This document shows, one piece after another, positions 30,420-40,860 of a stretch of 50,994 nt of DNA. Below the pieces are notes generated by a model. The model did not search any database and was not told the DNA's origin. It saw only the letters and a program-made list of their open reading frames with translations. The position numbers and the translations under genes were made by a program. How positions within the stretch are numbered: position 1 is the stretch's first letter; each line of letters begins with the position of its first letter. The stretch covers positions 1 through 50,994 of the forward strand of contig JAJUJD010000004.1 in assembly GCA_029267315.1 (NCBI GenBank). Reading direction: 5' to 3'. This DNA is from Alcaligenaceae bacterium. GTDB taxonomy: Bacteria; Pseudomonadota; Gammaproteobacteria; Burkholderiales; Burkholderiaceae_B.

Positions 30420-30491
30420 ACTTCCAATACTCCTGAAATTCGATGCCCGCATTTGTCAGGCGGCTGCGACCGCGCGCAGGCCTCGCGGTTC

Positions 30492-31739
30492 ATGTCATCA
30501 TTATGGCTTATGCTCAACACGCTCTGGCTTGCCTTCTTCCTCGTCTCCGTACTGGCCGCTCTGTTTCAGTGGCTGGTGTTGCACGATCCCGACGTTTTCT
30601 CGCGCATTGTCGCGGCGCTATTCGAAATGGCGGGGCTGTCGGTCCAAATCATGGTGCTGCTGTTCGGGACCCTGACCCTGTGGCTGGGCTTTCTGCGCAT
30701 CGCTGAATCTGCAGGTCTGGTTGAGCGGCTGGCCCGCCTGCTGGGGCCGCTGTTTCGTCGGCTCATGCCAGACGTTCCTGCGGGCCACCCGGCACTCGGG
30801 CTGATCACCATGAACTTTGCCGCTAACGGGCTGGGCCTGGACAATGCTGCCACGCCAATCGGGCTGCGGGCCATGCATGCGCTTCAGAGCCTGAATCCTG
30901 AGCCGCGCACCGCCACGAACGCCCAGATTCTTTTTCTCGTTCTCAACGCATCTTCGCTCACGCTTTTGCCGGTGACTATCTTCATGTACCGAGCCCAGCA
31001 AGGTGCGACCGAGCCGGCGTTGGTCTTTCTGCCCATCCTGCTGGCCACAAGCGCTTCCACCTTGGCTGCGCTATTGTCCGTGGCCTTCATGCAAAGATTG
31101 CGCTTGCACGACCCCGTCGTGTTGCTATGGCTGGCTGGTACTGCCCTGGTAATTGGCGGCCTTATGGCACTGCTCGCTGGAATGGGTGCTGCGGCCATCA
31201 GTGCGACCTCCAGTCTGCTGGGCAACCTGGTTCTATGCGCCATTATTGCCCTCTTCCTTATCGCCGGCGCGATCCGAAAAGTGCCTGTTTACGAGGCGTT
31301 CGTAGAAGGTGCCAAGGACGGCTTCGATGTGTCCAAGAACCTGCTCCCCTACTTGGTGGCCATGCTATGCGCCGTCGGGGTACTACGAGCCTCTGGGGTG
31401 CTGGACATGTTGCTGGCCGGCATACGGGAATTGACACTATGGGCGGGCCTGGATGCACGCTTTGTCGACGCGCTCCCCACCGCCCTGGTGAAGCCGTTCT
31501 CAGGGAGCGCTGCGCGCGCTATGCTGATCGAGACTATGCAACACTTCGGCGTGGACAGTTTTCCCGCGCTGCTGGCAGCGACCATGCAAGGCAGCACGGA
31601 GACCACCTTCTACGTGGTGGCCGTCTATTTCGGCGCCGTAGGCATTCAACGCGTACGCCATACCATTGGCTGTGCCTTGTTGGCCGACCTCGCTGGCGTC
31701 CTCGCTTCGATTGCTGTCTGTTATTGGTTCTTCGGCTGA
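30492..31739 (+). CDS. Fused SpmA-SpmB nucleoside-recognition (Gate) domain membrane protein
   Basis: SpmA-like [24 protein letters not shown], then SpmB-like [15 protein letters not shown] and [63 protein letters not shown] at 30492. Confidence 0.88.
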   Translation: MSSLWLMLNTLWLAFFLVSVLAALFQWLVLHDPDVFSRIVAALFEMAGLSVQIMVLLFGTLTLWLGFLRIAESAGLVERLARLLGPLFRRLMPDVPAGHPALGLITMNFAANGLGLDNAATPIGLRAMHALQSLNPEPRTATNAQILFLVLNASSLTLLPVTIFMYRAQQGATEPALVFLPILLATSASTLAALLSVAFMQRLRLHDPVVLLWLAGTALVIGGLMALLAGMGAAAISATSSLLGNLVLCAIIALFLIAGAIRKVPVYEAFVEGAKDGFDVSKNLLPYLVAMLCAVGVLRASGVLDMLLAGIRELTLWAGLDARFVDALPTALVKPFSGSAARAMLIETMQHFGVDSFPALLAATMQGSTETTFYVVAVYFGAVGIQRVRHTIGCALLADLAGVLASIAVCYWFFG

Positions 31740-32515
31740 AACCGGCCCGCGCGTACGAGTTGGTCTGCCATGGCCATGAACTGTCCCGGGCTGACAACTT
31801 CGGCCCGGTCGGTGGGGGCAACGCCCAGTGCTTCCCAATCGATGTCATCAACCCAATCAGCAAGTACGCGCCGCAGCATTTTGCGGCGTTGTGCGAACGC
31901 ACGTGTCACCACCGCGGCAAAGGCCTCTTCGCTTGAGGGCCGTGGCCTGTCTGCAGGAAGGGGCACCATACGCACCACGGATGACATAACCTTGGGAGGC
32001 GGATCAAATGCGTCTGGCGGCACATCGAAGAGCTTCTCCATGCGATAGCGCACCTGGAGCATGATGGAGAGGCGGCCGTAATCGCTAGAACCCGGCTGCG
32101 CCACCATGCGGTCGATGACCTCCCGCTGCAGCATGAAATGCTGATCTTGCACGGCATCTGCAAACTGCGCCAAATGGAAGAGCAATGGACTCGAGATGTT
32201 GTAGGGCAAGTTGCCGACTATGCGCAGCGCCGTGCCCAGACTGGAAAAATCGACCGTCAAGGCGTCTGCTTCGATAACGAGCAGGCGCTCCGGGGGCCAG
32301 GACAGCCGCAGTCGCGCGGCGAGGTCCCTGTCCAGTTCAACAGCTGTCAGCCGCTTCACGGTTTGCAGCAAAGGCGCGGTGAGAGCTGAGAGACCCGGGC
32401 CGATTTCGACCAGCGGGTCTTCAGCACCGGGGTGAATGGCACGGATGATCTGGTCGATGATGGCTTCGTCGACCAGAAAATGCTGTCCGAACCGTTTACG
32501 TGCCTGATGCGCCAT
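31721..32515 (-). CDS. rsmA: 16S rRNA (adenine1518-N6/adenine1519-N6) dimethyltransferase
   Basis: [53 protein letters not shown]. Confidence 0.97.
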   Translation of the reverse strand: MAHQARKRFGQHFLVDEAIIDQIIRAIHPGAEDPLVEIGPGLSALTAPLLQTVKRLTAVELDRDLAARLRLSWPPERLLVIEADALTVDFSSLGTALRIVGNLPYNISSPLLFHLAQFADAVQDQHFMLQREVIDRMVAQPGSSDYGRLSIMLQVRYRMEKLFDVPPDAFDPPPKVMSSVVRMVPLPADRPRPSSEEAFAAVVTRAFAQRRKMLRRVLADWVDDIDWEALGVAPTDRAEVVSPGQFMAMADQLVRAGRFQPKNQ

Positions 32516-32517
32516 GT

Positions 32518-33999
32518 TTAACGCCGCGGGTTACGGTTCTGCTGTGGGTCCAGCCTGTTCTCGACATAGGCGCGCCCATACAGCTCGCTGAGCCATTGGT
32601 CGACCGCGGGTTCAATCTTGCGCTGGAAGATGATTTGGCGCGCCTGCATGCGCTGATACTCTTCGCCCATATCTTGGTCGCGGCGCTCCAGTACTTCAAC
32701 AATGTGCCAGCCGAACGGCGACTTGAACGGTTCGCTGATTTCACCGGGCTGCAGACCATTCATGACCTGTTCGAAGGCAGGAACGGTTTCGCCTGGCGAA
32801 AGCCAGCCAAGGTCGCCCCCCTGCGGTGCGGTCGCGTCTTCCGAGTGGCGTCGTGCCAGTTCCTCAAACGGTTCCCCATTACGCAGGCGATCACGCACCA
32901 ATGTGAGGCGCTGCTGTGCCTGTTCGTCGGATGTGATCTGATTCGTCTTCACCAGAATATGGCGAGCCCGGGTTTGTGTCACGATCATGGGGCCCTGGGC
33001 CAACTGCTGTTGCCCGCCCGCGGAGAAATCGGGTTGCTGCGGGGCGCTACGCGCTTCGTCGCCCCAGGTCAGCACCTTGAGAATATGGAAGCCCTGGCCA
33101 CTACGTATAACGCGGGAAACTTCGCCAACTTTCAGTCCGCGCGCAGCCTCCAGGAAGAGGTCGGGCCAGCCTTCAATGGGTCGGACACCCAGCACGCCCC
33201 CTTCCAGGGCGCGAGGACCATCAGAAGACGATGCAGCCAGGCCAGCGAAATCCGCGCCGGACTTGAGCTGAGCCAGAAGCTGTTCTGCCCTTTGCTGCAG
33301 GCGAGCCACCTCCTGAGAACTGGCTTGTTCCGGTACTGCGACCAAAATTTGAGCCAGGCCAAGTACCCGGGGGGCAACCTGCTGCTGTGCAGCGGCGGCC
33401 GGCGCGCCAGCCTGGGGCTGGGACGGTCGGACCGCCTTGCCCTGATTGCGCAGGAATGCGTTGACCTCAGCTTCGCTGATGTTAATGGTGGAATCCACCT
33501 GGCGCTGACGCAGCAGATCGAAGCGGATTTCGCGACGCAAGTTGTCCAGATACCTTTCCCAACTGATACCCGATTTCTCGATCTCCTTGCGCAGTTCTTC
33601 CACCGATATGCGATTGCGTTGAGCAATGGTCGCAACGCCTCGCTCCAGCTGGGCATCCGTTACGCGGATTCCGAGGCGATTCGCCTCCTGCTGCTGAAGT
33701 TCTTCCAGTATCAGGCGCTGCAAAACCTGACGCTGAAGAATGCTGCGTTCAGGCACGGGGATATTCTGCGCCTTCAGGTTGGCCTCCGCTTCCGCCACGC
33801 CATCATTGACCTGTTTCAGCGTGATGACCTGCTTATTCACCACGGCGGCAATACCGTCGACGAACTGTTGTGATGGAGGGGCGTCCTGCTTTGGCGCCTG
33901 ACCAGCCGGTGTTGCGGCAAAACCGGCAGAAGTGACCCCAAGTCCCAGCATGGACATCAGCACTGCTGCCAGTCGGCGCCGAGCAAGCTCACTGCGCAT
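32518..33999 (-). CDS. surA: Periplasmic chaperone/peptidyl-prolyl isomerase SurA
   Basis: [18 protein letters not shown], two parvulin-like domains including [22 protein letters not shown] and [28 protein letters not shown]. Confidence 0.95.
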   Translation of the reverse strand: MRSELARRRLAAVLMSMLGLGVTSAGFAATPAGQAPKQDAPPSQQFVDGIAAVVNKQVITLKQVNDGVAEAEANLKAQNIPVPERSILQRQVLQRLILEELQQQEANRLGIRVTDAQLERGVATIAQRNRISVEELRKEIEKSGISWERYLDNLRREIRFDLLRQRQVDSTINISEAEVNAFLRNQGKAVRPSQPQAGAPAAAAQQQVAPRVLGLAQILVAVPEQASSQEVARLQQRAEQLLAQLKSGADFAGLAASSSDGPRALEGGVLGVRPIEGWPDLFLEAARGLKVGEVSRVIRSGQGFHILKVLTWGDEARSAPQQPDFSAGGQQQLAQGPMIVTQTRARHILVKTNQITSDEQAQQRLTLVRDRLRNGEPFEELARRHSEDATAPQGGDLGWLSPGETVPAFEQVMNGLQPGEISEPFKSPFGWHIVEVLERRDQDMGEEYQRMQARQIIFQRKIEPAVDQWLSELYGRAYVENRLDPQQNRNPRR

Positions 34000-36416
34000 T
34001 ATTGATACCTCTCGAAGACGGTTTTTTCTGGAATGGGAGGATTGATTTCCTGATATCCACTGATTCGTTCCCGAATCATGCCCATGGGATCGGAGCCTAT
34101 GCCGCCCAGGCCTGCAAGTTCCAACTGGAAGAATACAGCAGTGTTGGCGTCATTTCGCGCCACCGCATAGCGCTGCAAGACAACTCGTGCGGACCAGCAG
34201 CAGTCGCCCTTGTACTCCACGCCAAGTATGGACTGTGTGGAACGGCTTTCCTTGATGGAATAATCGTAACGGCCCAGTGCATACCAATTTTTGCTCAGCG
34301 GCCACTGCCCGGCGATGGTCGCCTGCTCGCGCCCGCGGTCATCTTCTTCGGTCAGGGCCAGTTCCGGGTCGTACACCTGCCGCGGGTCACGTTGATAACG
34401 GTACCAGGCCGACAGGCTGGCCAGACGCTTCGGTTCCCAACGAATGCCGGCAGCCATGCGGTTACGTTCACGGGAATCCGGGTTGAACTGTGCGTCCAGG
34501 CGGACGCTGAGTTTATCTGTCAATGCGGCCGATGCACCCAGCAGATAATCAGATTTGTCGCGCAAACGGCTTTGATCTTCCGGCCATAATGTGACGCGCT
34601 GATCGCTGAAATGAATTCGCTGCGCGACCGACAGTGCGACCCGTTCAAAACCCGACTCGGCGTCCAGCCAGCGGGTGGTGAGACCCACCGTCAACTGATT
34701 GGCATTGGCGATGCGATCCCAGCCGCCACTGAAGATGTTCTCGCTGAAGGCCTGACTGAAGCTGAAGTCGGCGTAGGCGGTATCGAATATGGGGATATCG
34801 GTCTGGTCGCGATAAGGTACGTATAGGTAATACAGCCGCGGTTCCAGCGTCTGAATGGCAGCGTTCCCAAAGAGCGTGGTGTCGCGCTCGAAGGTCATGC
34901 CCGAATCAATGGAGAAGATGGGCAGCGCGCGCGACTGCGTATCGTTGCGCCCCTGATAGCGAGGCAGGTCATCTGCATACCAGTCCACCTTGTAGTGGCT
35001 CAAGTGCAGGCCGACCTTGGGAGTGACATACCACCCTGCCTTCACAATGGGGTAGGCAATGGTGGTGTAAGAGGTAAGCCTGTCGCCGTCAGGCGCAATG
35101 CGGTGGTCGCGATAGTAGTCAAACTCTGACAGGGTGCCCGAGTAAAACGGCATGGAAAAACGCGTGACGTAGTTTTCGGACACCACATCAAACCCGCCCC
35201 AGTCGTAGTGCGCGGCACGTACAAAGAGTTCGGGCAGTTTGTCGTACTGGGGCACCAGGTACTGCGCGTTGCGGTCCTGGAGAGTCTGGTACTTCTGCAC
35301 CGAGAGCGAGCCGCCGATGTACGGGGAATTCCACCATGACAGTGTCGCCGTACTGGGGAGCCAGGTGTTGGTGGCCTCATTCAATCCCAGCGACGAAAAA
35401 TCGCGGAAGTAATCGTCGTCAGAGACGCGGCGAATGTCGAAACTTGCATGCAGGCCACCACCCAGTGCCTGCTGATGCTGAATTCCGTAATACCACCGGT
35501 CGCGGTTGGCCGCGCGGTCATCGTTAAGATAAGTGCCTTGCAGAGAGCCCACGTAGCTCTGGCCCAGGTAACGGAACTCCGCACCCATCTGCAGACCACG
35601 CTTGGCAAGAATGCGCGGCGTGAGAGTCAGATCGTAATTCGGTGCCAGATTGAAATAATACGGAAGCGAAAATTCCATGCCGCCCGCGGTAGAAGTACCG
35701 TAGGTCGGCAGAAGGAAGCCTGACTTACGTTCCTTGCGGATGGGGAAAGTAAGGTAGGGAGAGTACAGAATGGGAACATTCTTGAAGTAAAGCGTACCGT
35801 GGCGCGCAATACCCTCATTGTCTTCGAAGTGCAGGTCCACCTGCCGGGACTTGATGTACCATGCCGGGTCCGGACAAGGACACCCTGTGTAGGTGACCTG
35901 ATTCAGCCGCATGTGGTCGTGGCTGAAGATATCGGCCCTTTCTGCCTGGCCAGCCCCGCCTGTGGCACCCAACCAGAAATTCGGTTCGGAAATTTCGCCC
36001 GTTTCGGCGTCGACGTTATAGTCGAAGGCCGGCGCCTGCACGATATTCGCCTCGCGCATCAGCAGGCCATTGCCACGCACCTGCAATTGCCCGGTTGACC
36101 GGTGGTAGTCGATTTCATCGCCTTTGACGACGGTATCTATGCGCCGGACTTCGGCGTTGCCGGACAACACCACCCTGCCGTCTTCCTCGGCGCGGATATC
36201 ATCGGCAACAAGGAAGGCAGACATCTGGTCTTCATCCAGAATATGTGTGCGCAGCTTGGAAGAAATTTCGAAGTCGCCGGAGGCCTGTACCTTGATCGCT
36301 TCCGGCTGCGGAGGCGCAGCCGCAGCGGCTTGCCCGCATCCTAACGCGATGAAGAGTGTCCACCAGACCGATCGCACGAATGTTTCGCCCTCAAAAAACG
36401 GATTATATTTTGGCAC
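33999..36416 (-). CDS. lptD: LPS-assembly protein LptD
   Basis: DDIRAEEDGRVVLSGNAEVRRIDTVVKGDEIDYHRSTGQLQVRGNGLLMREANIVQAP, YFKNVPILYSPYLTFPIRKERKSGFLLPTYG. ORF track extends to 36995, but that part overlaps the divergent kinase; GTG near 36416/36419 is more plausible. Confidence 0.93.
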   Translation of the reverse strand: MPKYNPFFEGETFVRSVWWTLFIALGCGQAAAAAPPQPEAIKVQASGDFEISSKLRTHILDEDQMSAFLVADDIRAEEDGRVVLSGNAEVRRIDTVVKGDEIDYHRSTGQLQVRGNGLLMREANIVQAPAFDYNVDAETGEISEPNFWLGATGGAGQAERADIFSHDHMRLNQVTYTGCPCPDPAWYIKSRQVDLHFEDNEGIARHGTLYFKNVPILYSPYLTFPIRKERKSGFLLPTYGTSTAGGMEFSLPYYFNLAPNYDLTLTPRILAKRGLQMGAEFRYLGQSYVGSLQGTYLNDDRAANRDRWYYGIQHQQALGGGLHASFDIRRVSDDDYFRDFSSLGLNEATNTWLPSTATLSWWNSPYIGGSLSVQKYQTLQDRNAQYLVPQYDKLPELFVRAAHYDWGGFDVVSENYVTRFSMPFYSGTLSEFDYYRDHRIAPDGDRLTSYTTIAYPIVKAGWYVTPKVGLHLSHYKVDWYADDLPRYQGRNDTQSRALPIFSIDSGMTFERDTTLFGNAAIQTLEPRLYYLYVPYRDQTDIPIFDTAYADFSFSQAFSENIFSGGWDRIANANQLTVGLTTRWLDAESGFERVALSVAQRIHFSDQRVTLWPEDQSRLRDKSDYLLGASAALTDKLSVRLDAQFNPDSRERNRMAAGIRWEPKRLASLSAWYRYQRDPRQVYDPELALTEEDDRGREQATIAGQWPLSKNWYALGRYDYSIKESRSTQSILGVEYKGDCCWSARVVLQRYAVARNDANTAVFFQLELAGLGGIGSDPMGMIRERISGYQEINPPIPEKTVFERYQ

Positions 36417-36482
36417 CACCGCCGGCCCCGTGGAAGCGTTTCCTTCCTGAAGAAAGAGGCGAGCCGGTATTATAGTGAGAGA

Positions 36483-37544
36483 ATGCCCCAGAACATGGAA
36501 TCCCGAAACTTCCCTCAGCCGGACAGCCGTCTGGCGCAACTGCATGATTGGCTGGCAAGCCTGCCGCCTCACCTGAGCCTGGCGCCCGCTTCCCTGCGGC
36601 CAGCATCCAGCGATGCCAGTTTCCGCCGGTACTTCCGTATCGACACAGCAGACGGCACAGCCATTGTCATGGACGCGCCCCCCGAACGCGAAGACTGTCG
36701 CCCCTTCCTGCATGTGGCAAAACGTTTGGCCGAGACCGGCCTGCAGGTCCCGGCAATCCTTGCAGAAGACCTGAAACAGGGGTTTCTGCTGCTCTCTGAT
36801 CTCGGCAGCCACACTTTTTACCAGGCCCTGACCGAAGGCGTGGACGAAGCGACCTTGCATATACTGTATCGGCCTGCACTCCAGGCGCTGGCCCGGATGC
36901 AGCAAGCACGCTGCGATGATCTTCCCGCCTACGATGCTGCCCGCCTGCTGGACGAGCTTTCCGTCTTCCGCGAGTGGTATGTTGAAAAGCATCATGACAC
37001 TAGATTGAGTTCGGCCGAAGACACTGCACTGACCGAAGTGTTGGCAACACTAACGGCCGACAACGCGGCGCAGCCCACTGTGCTGGTGCATCGCGACTAT
37101 CATTCTCCCAACCTCATGGTGCCGCAAACCGGTGGCGCAGAACCAGGCATCATTGATTTCCAGGACGCCGTCGCAGGCCCCATCACCTATGACATTGCGT
37201 CACTCTCCATGGATGCCCGCTACACATGGGAAGAAGACCGCCAGCTGGACTGGACCATACGTTATTGGGAAATGGCCCGCGCCGCAGGTCTTCCAGTCGG
37301 AAATGACTTTGCCAGCTTCCATCGCGCGTACGAATGGATGAGTCTTCAACGCAATCTGCGGATTCTCGGTGTGTTTGTCCGTCTGTCGCGGCGTGATGGC
37401 AAGCATCATTATCTGGATCACCTTCCGAGGGTGAACGCTTATGTCCGGCAGGTGGCGGGGCGCTATGGCACGTTCCGTCCGCTGATGCGGCTGCTCGATC
37501 GGCTCGATGGGGTACAGCCGGTGAATCCGCTCGACCCGCTATGA
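36483..37544 (+). CDS. amgK: APH-fold sugar kinase, AmgK-like (N-acetylmuramate/GlcNAc anomeric kinase)
   Basis: SSDASFRRYFRIDTADGTAIVMDAPPEREDCRPFLHVAKRLAETGLQVPAIL, VLVHRDYHSPNLM, GIIDFQDAVAGPITYDIASL; directly followed by a MurU-like gene. Confidence 0.88.
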   Translation: MPQNMESRNFPQPDSRLAQLHDWLASLPPHLSLAPASLRPASSDASFRRYFRIDTADGTAIVMDAPPEREDCRPFLHVAKRLAETGLQVPAILAEDLKQGFLLLSDLGSHTFYQALTEGVDEATLHILYRPALQALARMQQARCDDLPAYDAARLLDELSVFREWYVEKHHDTRLSSAEDTALTEVLATLTADNAAQPTVLVHRDYHSPNLMVPQTGGAEPGIIDFQDAVAGPITYDIASLSMDARYTWEEDRQLDWTIRYWEMARAAGLPVGNDFASFHRAYEWMSLQRNLRILGVFVRLSRRDGKHHYLDHLPRVNAYVRQVAGRYGTFRPLMRLLDRLDGVQPVNPLDPL

Positions 37545-38242
37545 AGGCAATGATTCTTGCGGCGGGGCGTGGTCAGCGCATGCGCCCTCTCACCGACCAC
37601 ACACCCAAGCCACTGCTGCCTGTTGGAGGCAAGCCGCTGATCGTCTGGCATATCGAAAAGCTGGTGGCGGCAGGCATTCCGGATATCGTCATCAACACGG
37701 CTTGGCTCGGAGAAAAGCTGCAGTCAGCATTGGGTGATGGTGCAAGCTATGGTGCTCGCCTAGTGTGGTCGGCCGAAGATCCACCCCTGGAAACCGCCGG
37801 CGGCATTGCTCGTGCCCTGCCCGCATTGGGACCTGAGCCCTTTTTGGTCGTGAATGGTGACGTATGGTGTGACTGGGACTTCAGGGCGGCTCTCAGCTGT
37901 GCCGAAGCCTTGGTGCAATGCGAAGCCCTGGCCTGGTTGCTGTTGGTCGATAACCCTGCACACAATCCACAGGGCGACTTTCTGCTGGCGCCGCAAGGTC
38001 ACATCTTTCATGTGCCGGAGCTCGCTCCGGCGAAAGCAGTTTCTCTTACGTTTTCCGGCATTGGTGTCTACGATCCTCGCCTGTTTGTGGGCGTCTCGGG
38101 AGACGACCCCGCCCCCTTGGCCCCAATTCTGAGACATGCCATGCAACATAATGCGGTGATCGGAAGCCAACATCAAGGAATGTGGTGGGATATTGGCACG
38201 CCCGAGCGCTTGCAACAGTTGGACACGCAACTCACAATGTGA
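37541..38242 (+). CDS. murU: N-acetylmuramate alpha-1-phosphate uridylyltransferase, MurU-like
   Basis: MKAMILAAGRGQRMRPLTDHTPKPLLPVGGKPLIVWHIEKLVAAGIPDIVIN, FLVVNGDVWCDWDF, WWDIGTPERLQQLD. Confidence 0.9.
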   Translation: MKAMILAAGRGQRMRPLTDHTPKPLLPVGGKPLIVWHIEKLVAAGIPDIVINTAWLGEKLQSALGDGASYGARLVWSAEDPPLETAGGIARALPALGPEPFLVVNGDVWCDWDFRAALSCAEALVQCEALAWLLLVDNPAHNPQGDFLLAPQGHIFHVPELAPAKAVSLTFSGIGVYDPRLFVGVSGDDPAPLAPILRHAMQHNAVIGSQHQGMWWDIGTPERLQQLDTQLTM

Positions 38243-38371
38243 AAGCTGGCCCTGGCAAAGGGAGCGTTGTTAAACTGCGCTGGGAGCCAGGGGCGGATCA
38301 GCCGGCAATCGGCGCAGAGGTCTGTTCGTGACTCCCCGTTTTTTTGCAAGCTCTAGGAAGAAAGGAAAACC

Positions 38372-39073
38372 ATGTTCGGATCGTCGAAGCGACAAGCATT
38401 CAGGCCCACGGCCTATGGAAATTCCCGCAGACGGCGCGGCATTCCCAGATGGCTTGTCCTGTTGCTGACCGGCATTGTGCTCGGAGCTGGCGGCCTTTTG
38501 TTCCTGCAGAAGAGCTATGGGCCCACCCGGCTGACCGTGGAACAGTCCGAACAGCTGCACTACGACCTGAACAGCGCGAACATGGACAAGCAGCGTCTGC
38601 AGTCGCAGCTGAATCAGCAAAGCCAGGAACTGAAGGTTGCCCTGACACGCATCCAGACTCAGGAAACCGAGTTGCAACGGCGTCAACAGGAAATTGACCG
38701 CCTCAATTCTGATGTTGCCCTGTTTGTGGAAACCGCGCCTTCGGATCCTCGCGGCACGTCGCCCGGCATTCGTGCTGTCTCATTCAACTTTGATAATGGC
38801 CAGCTCGACTACCATATTCTGGTGATGCAGGATGCCGACAAGGTTAAGCCCTTCACCGGCGAAGTAACCTTGGTGGCCGCCGGCCGTTACAGCAACGGGC
38901 GCAACGGCACAGAAGAATTGGCACCCTTCCCCATTTCGCTGGAACGGTACACGCACCTACAGGGAACGGTAGAAGTGCCCGAGGGCTTTACCCCCCGGGA
39001 GATCACGATCCAGATCCGCGCGGAAGGCTCTGATCGAGTAGTCGCCATGCGGGTAATTCGCGTCTCTCGCTAA
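38372..39073 (+). CDS. Hypothetical single-pass membrane protein with coiled coil and C-terminal beta-rich domain
   Basis: TM RWLVLLLTGIVLGAGGLLFLQ, then Q/E-rich heptad region (LNSANMDKQRLQSQLNQQSQELKVALTRIQTQETELQRRQQEIDRLNSDV). Good ORF, no confident family recognised. Confidence 0.8.
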   Translation: MFGSSKRQAFRPTAYGNSRRRRGIPRWLVLLLTGIVLGAGGLLFLQKSYGPTRLTVEQSEQLHYDLNSANMDKQRLQSQLNQQSQELKVALTRIQTQETELQRRQQEIDRLNSDVALFVETAPSDPRGTSPGIRAVSFNFDNGQLDYHILVMQDADKVKPFTGEVTLVAAGRYSNGRNGTEELAPFPISLERYTHLQGTVEVPEGFTPREITIQIRAEGSDRVVAMRVIRVSR

Positions 39074-39144
39074 CGCATCGCAAACGAAACCTTCCGTTCC
39101 TGAGGTGTGGGTGTCCACCCTTTGCCATTGCGGCGCCGGGTGGC

Positions 39145-39873
39145 CTATGACACGTGTTGAAGGAAATCGCGCAGCCTTTGCGTGGGTGGGTTGCTGAGCA
39201 GTTCCGCCGGCACCCCATCCTCGGCGATCCGGCCCTCGTCCATAAACAACAAGCGGCTGCCCACACGACGCGCGAACTCCATCTCGTGGGTGACCACCAC
39301 CATGGTCATCCCCCCCTCAGCGACATCCTGCATCACTTTCAGCACTTCGTATCTCAGTTCTGGATCCAGGGCAGAGGTAGGCTCGTCGAACAACATGAGA
39401 CGCGGCTTGATAGCCAACGCACGGGCGATGGCCACGCGTTGCTGTTGGCCGCCCGACAGCTGGCCCGGGTAGTGGTCCATGCGCGCTGCCAGTCCCACCT
39501 TGGCGAGCAGCTCTTTCGCCTCTTCACGGGCCTGCTTTTTGTTGAGACCACGTGTGTGCACCGGCCCAAACATGACGTTCTCCAGTGCAGTGAGCTGAGG
39601 GAAGAGATTGAATTGCTGGAAGACCATGCCGGCCTCGCGCCTCAGCTCACGAACCTCAGCCGGCGTTCCGCGAACACTGAGACCGTTCACGATGATGTCG
39701 CCTTCCTGAATACGCTCCAGCACGTTGATGCAGCGCAGGAAGGTCGACTTCCCCGAGCCGGATGGGCCGACCACCACGACGACTTCGTGCGGATCGATGC
39801 TCAGACTGATATCGTTGAGCACGACATTCTCGTCAAAGCGCTTCACAACATTCTTGAACTCGACAATGCTCAT
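39145..39873 (-). CDS. glnQ: Polar amino acid ABC transporter ATP-binding protein
   Basis: [60 protein letters not shown]. Confidence 0.94.
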   Translation of the reverse strand: MSIVEFKNVVKRFDENVVLNDISLSIDPHEVVVVVGPSGSGKSTFLRCINVLERIQEGDIIVNGLSVRGTPAEVRELRREAGMVFQQFNLFPQLTALENVMFGPVHTRGLNKKQAREEAKELLAKVGLAARMDHYPGQLSGGQQQRVAIARALAIKPRLMLFDEPTSALDPELRYEVLKVMQDVAEGGMTMVVVTHEMEFARRVGSRLLFMDEGRIAEDGVPAELLSNPPTQRLRDFLQHVS

Positions 39874-40709
39874 ACGATCTGCGTCCTGTGTTCAATGAAT
39901 CGCAGTGTCAACGCGATGAGACCGGTCAGAATTAGGTAAATGACCGCAACTGCCCCCCAAATTTCCACGGAACGGAAGTTGGCGGCGATGATCTCCTGCC
40001 CTTGCCGGGTAAGTTCAGCCACACCAATCACAATAAACAGCGAGGAATCCTTCAAGCTGATAATGCACTGGTTACCCATGGCGGGAATCATCCGCCGCAA
40101 CGCGACAGGCCCAATGATATAGGCAAGAATCTTCCAGAAAGGCAGCCCCATGGCCTCCCCGGCTTCCTTCAGGCCCCGGGGTACGGACAGCAATGCTCCG
40201 CGCACAATCTCCGCAATATAAGCACCGGAATTGATCATCAGTGTGAAGATGGCTGCCATGACGGCGTCGATACGCCAGCCGGCAAGCAGAGGAAGCGCAA
40301 AATAGATGAACATCACCTGCACCACAATGGGTGTGCCGCGGATGATGAGAATATAGACTTGGGCCAGAAAGGACAGCGCCTTGGGCAGATGCCGAGCGAA
40401 GCGCCAGATGACCACGGCCACCAACAATAACTGAAGCACCGTCCAGACAATGGGTGGGACCCCGCTAAACCAGGTCGTGGCGAGCCAGCCTCCCAATTGC
40501 ATGGCGAGCCATACCACCACCAGCACTGCAATGGCTGCCAATACTGAACGGGTGGTGATGGGGACCTTCACGTAGGTCGTAACCACCCCGCTGAGGAAAC
40601 CAATCACCGTGCCACCGATCAGGCCAAGCAGCGTGATCTGCACCGTCATTTTTGCGCCTTCCATCAGGCTGGGCAGCGCATCCCAAATTGCCGACCATTC
40701 AAAAGTCAC
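39870..40709 (-). CDS. Polar amino acid ABC transporter permease with apparent two-helix insertion
   Basis: [31 protein letters not shown] and [47 protein letters not shown] opens at 40763 inside the terminator stem, so GTG near 40709 is preferred. Confidence 0.88.
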   Translation of the reverse strand: MTFEWSAIWDALPSLMEGAKMTVQITLLGLIGGTVIGFLSGVVTTYVKVPITTRSVLAAIAVLVVVWLAMQLGGWLATTWFSGVPPIVWTVLQLLLVAVVIWRFARHLPKALSFLAQVYILIIRGTPIVVQVMFIYFALPLLAGWRIDAVMAAIFTLMINSGAYIAEIVRGALLSVPRGLKEAGEAMGLPFWKILAYIIGPVALRRMIPAMGNQCIISLKDSSLFIVIGVAELTRQGQEIIAANFRSVEIWGAVAVIYLILTGLIALTLRFIEHRTQIV

Positions 40710-40746
40710 GTCGTTCGCCTTGAAGTTGCGTTGTAGCACTGGAAAC

Positions 40747-40780
40747 GAAAAAGCGACCCGCAAGCAAATACCGGGTCGCT
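40747..40780 (-). terminator. Intrinsic terminator on the minus strand between the SBP and permease genes
   Basis: Minus strand AGCGACCCG-(11-nt loop)-CGGGTCGCT followed by TTTTTC. Confidence 0.8.
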
Positions 40781-40860
40781 GAAGGATTCATCGTGCCGAA
40801 CTCGCCCGGCGGCCTGCACAGTGCAGGCCACCTGACCACTCTGCCTTCAAGCCCTGCGGC

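Noticed and set aside
32500-33873. 457-aa plus-strand ORF opposite surA
   Set aside because: surA is unambiguous on the minus strand; the ORF is a codon-bias shadow.
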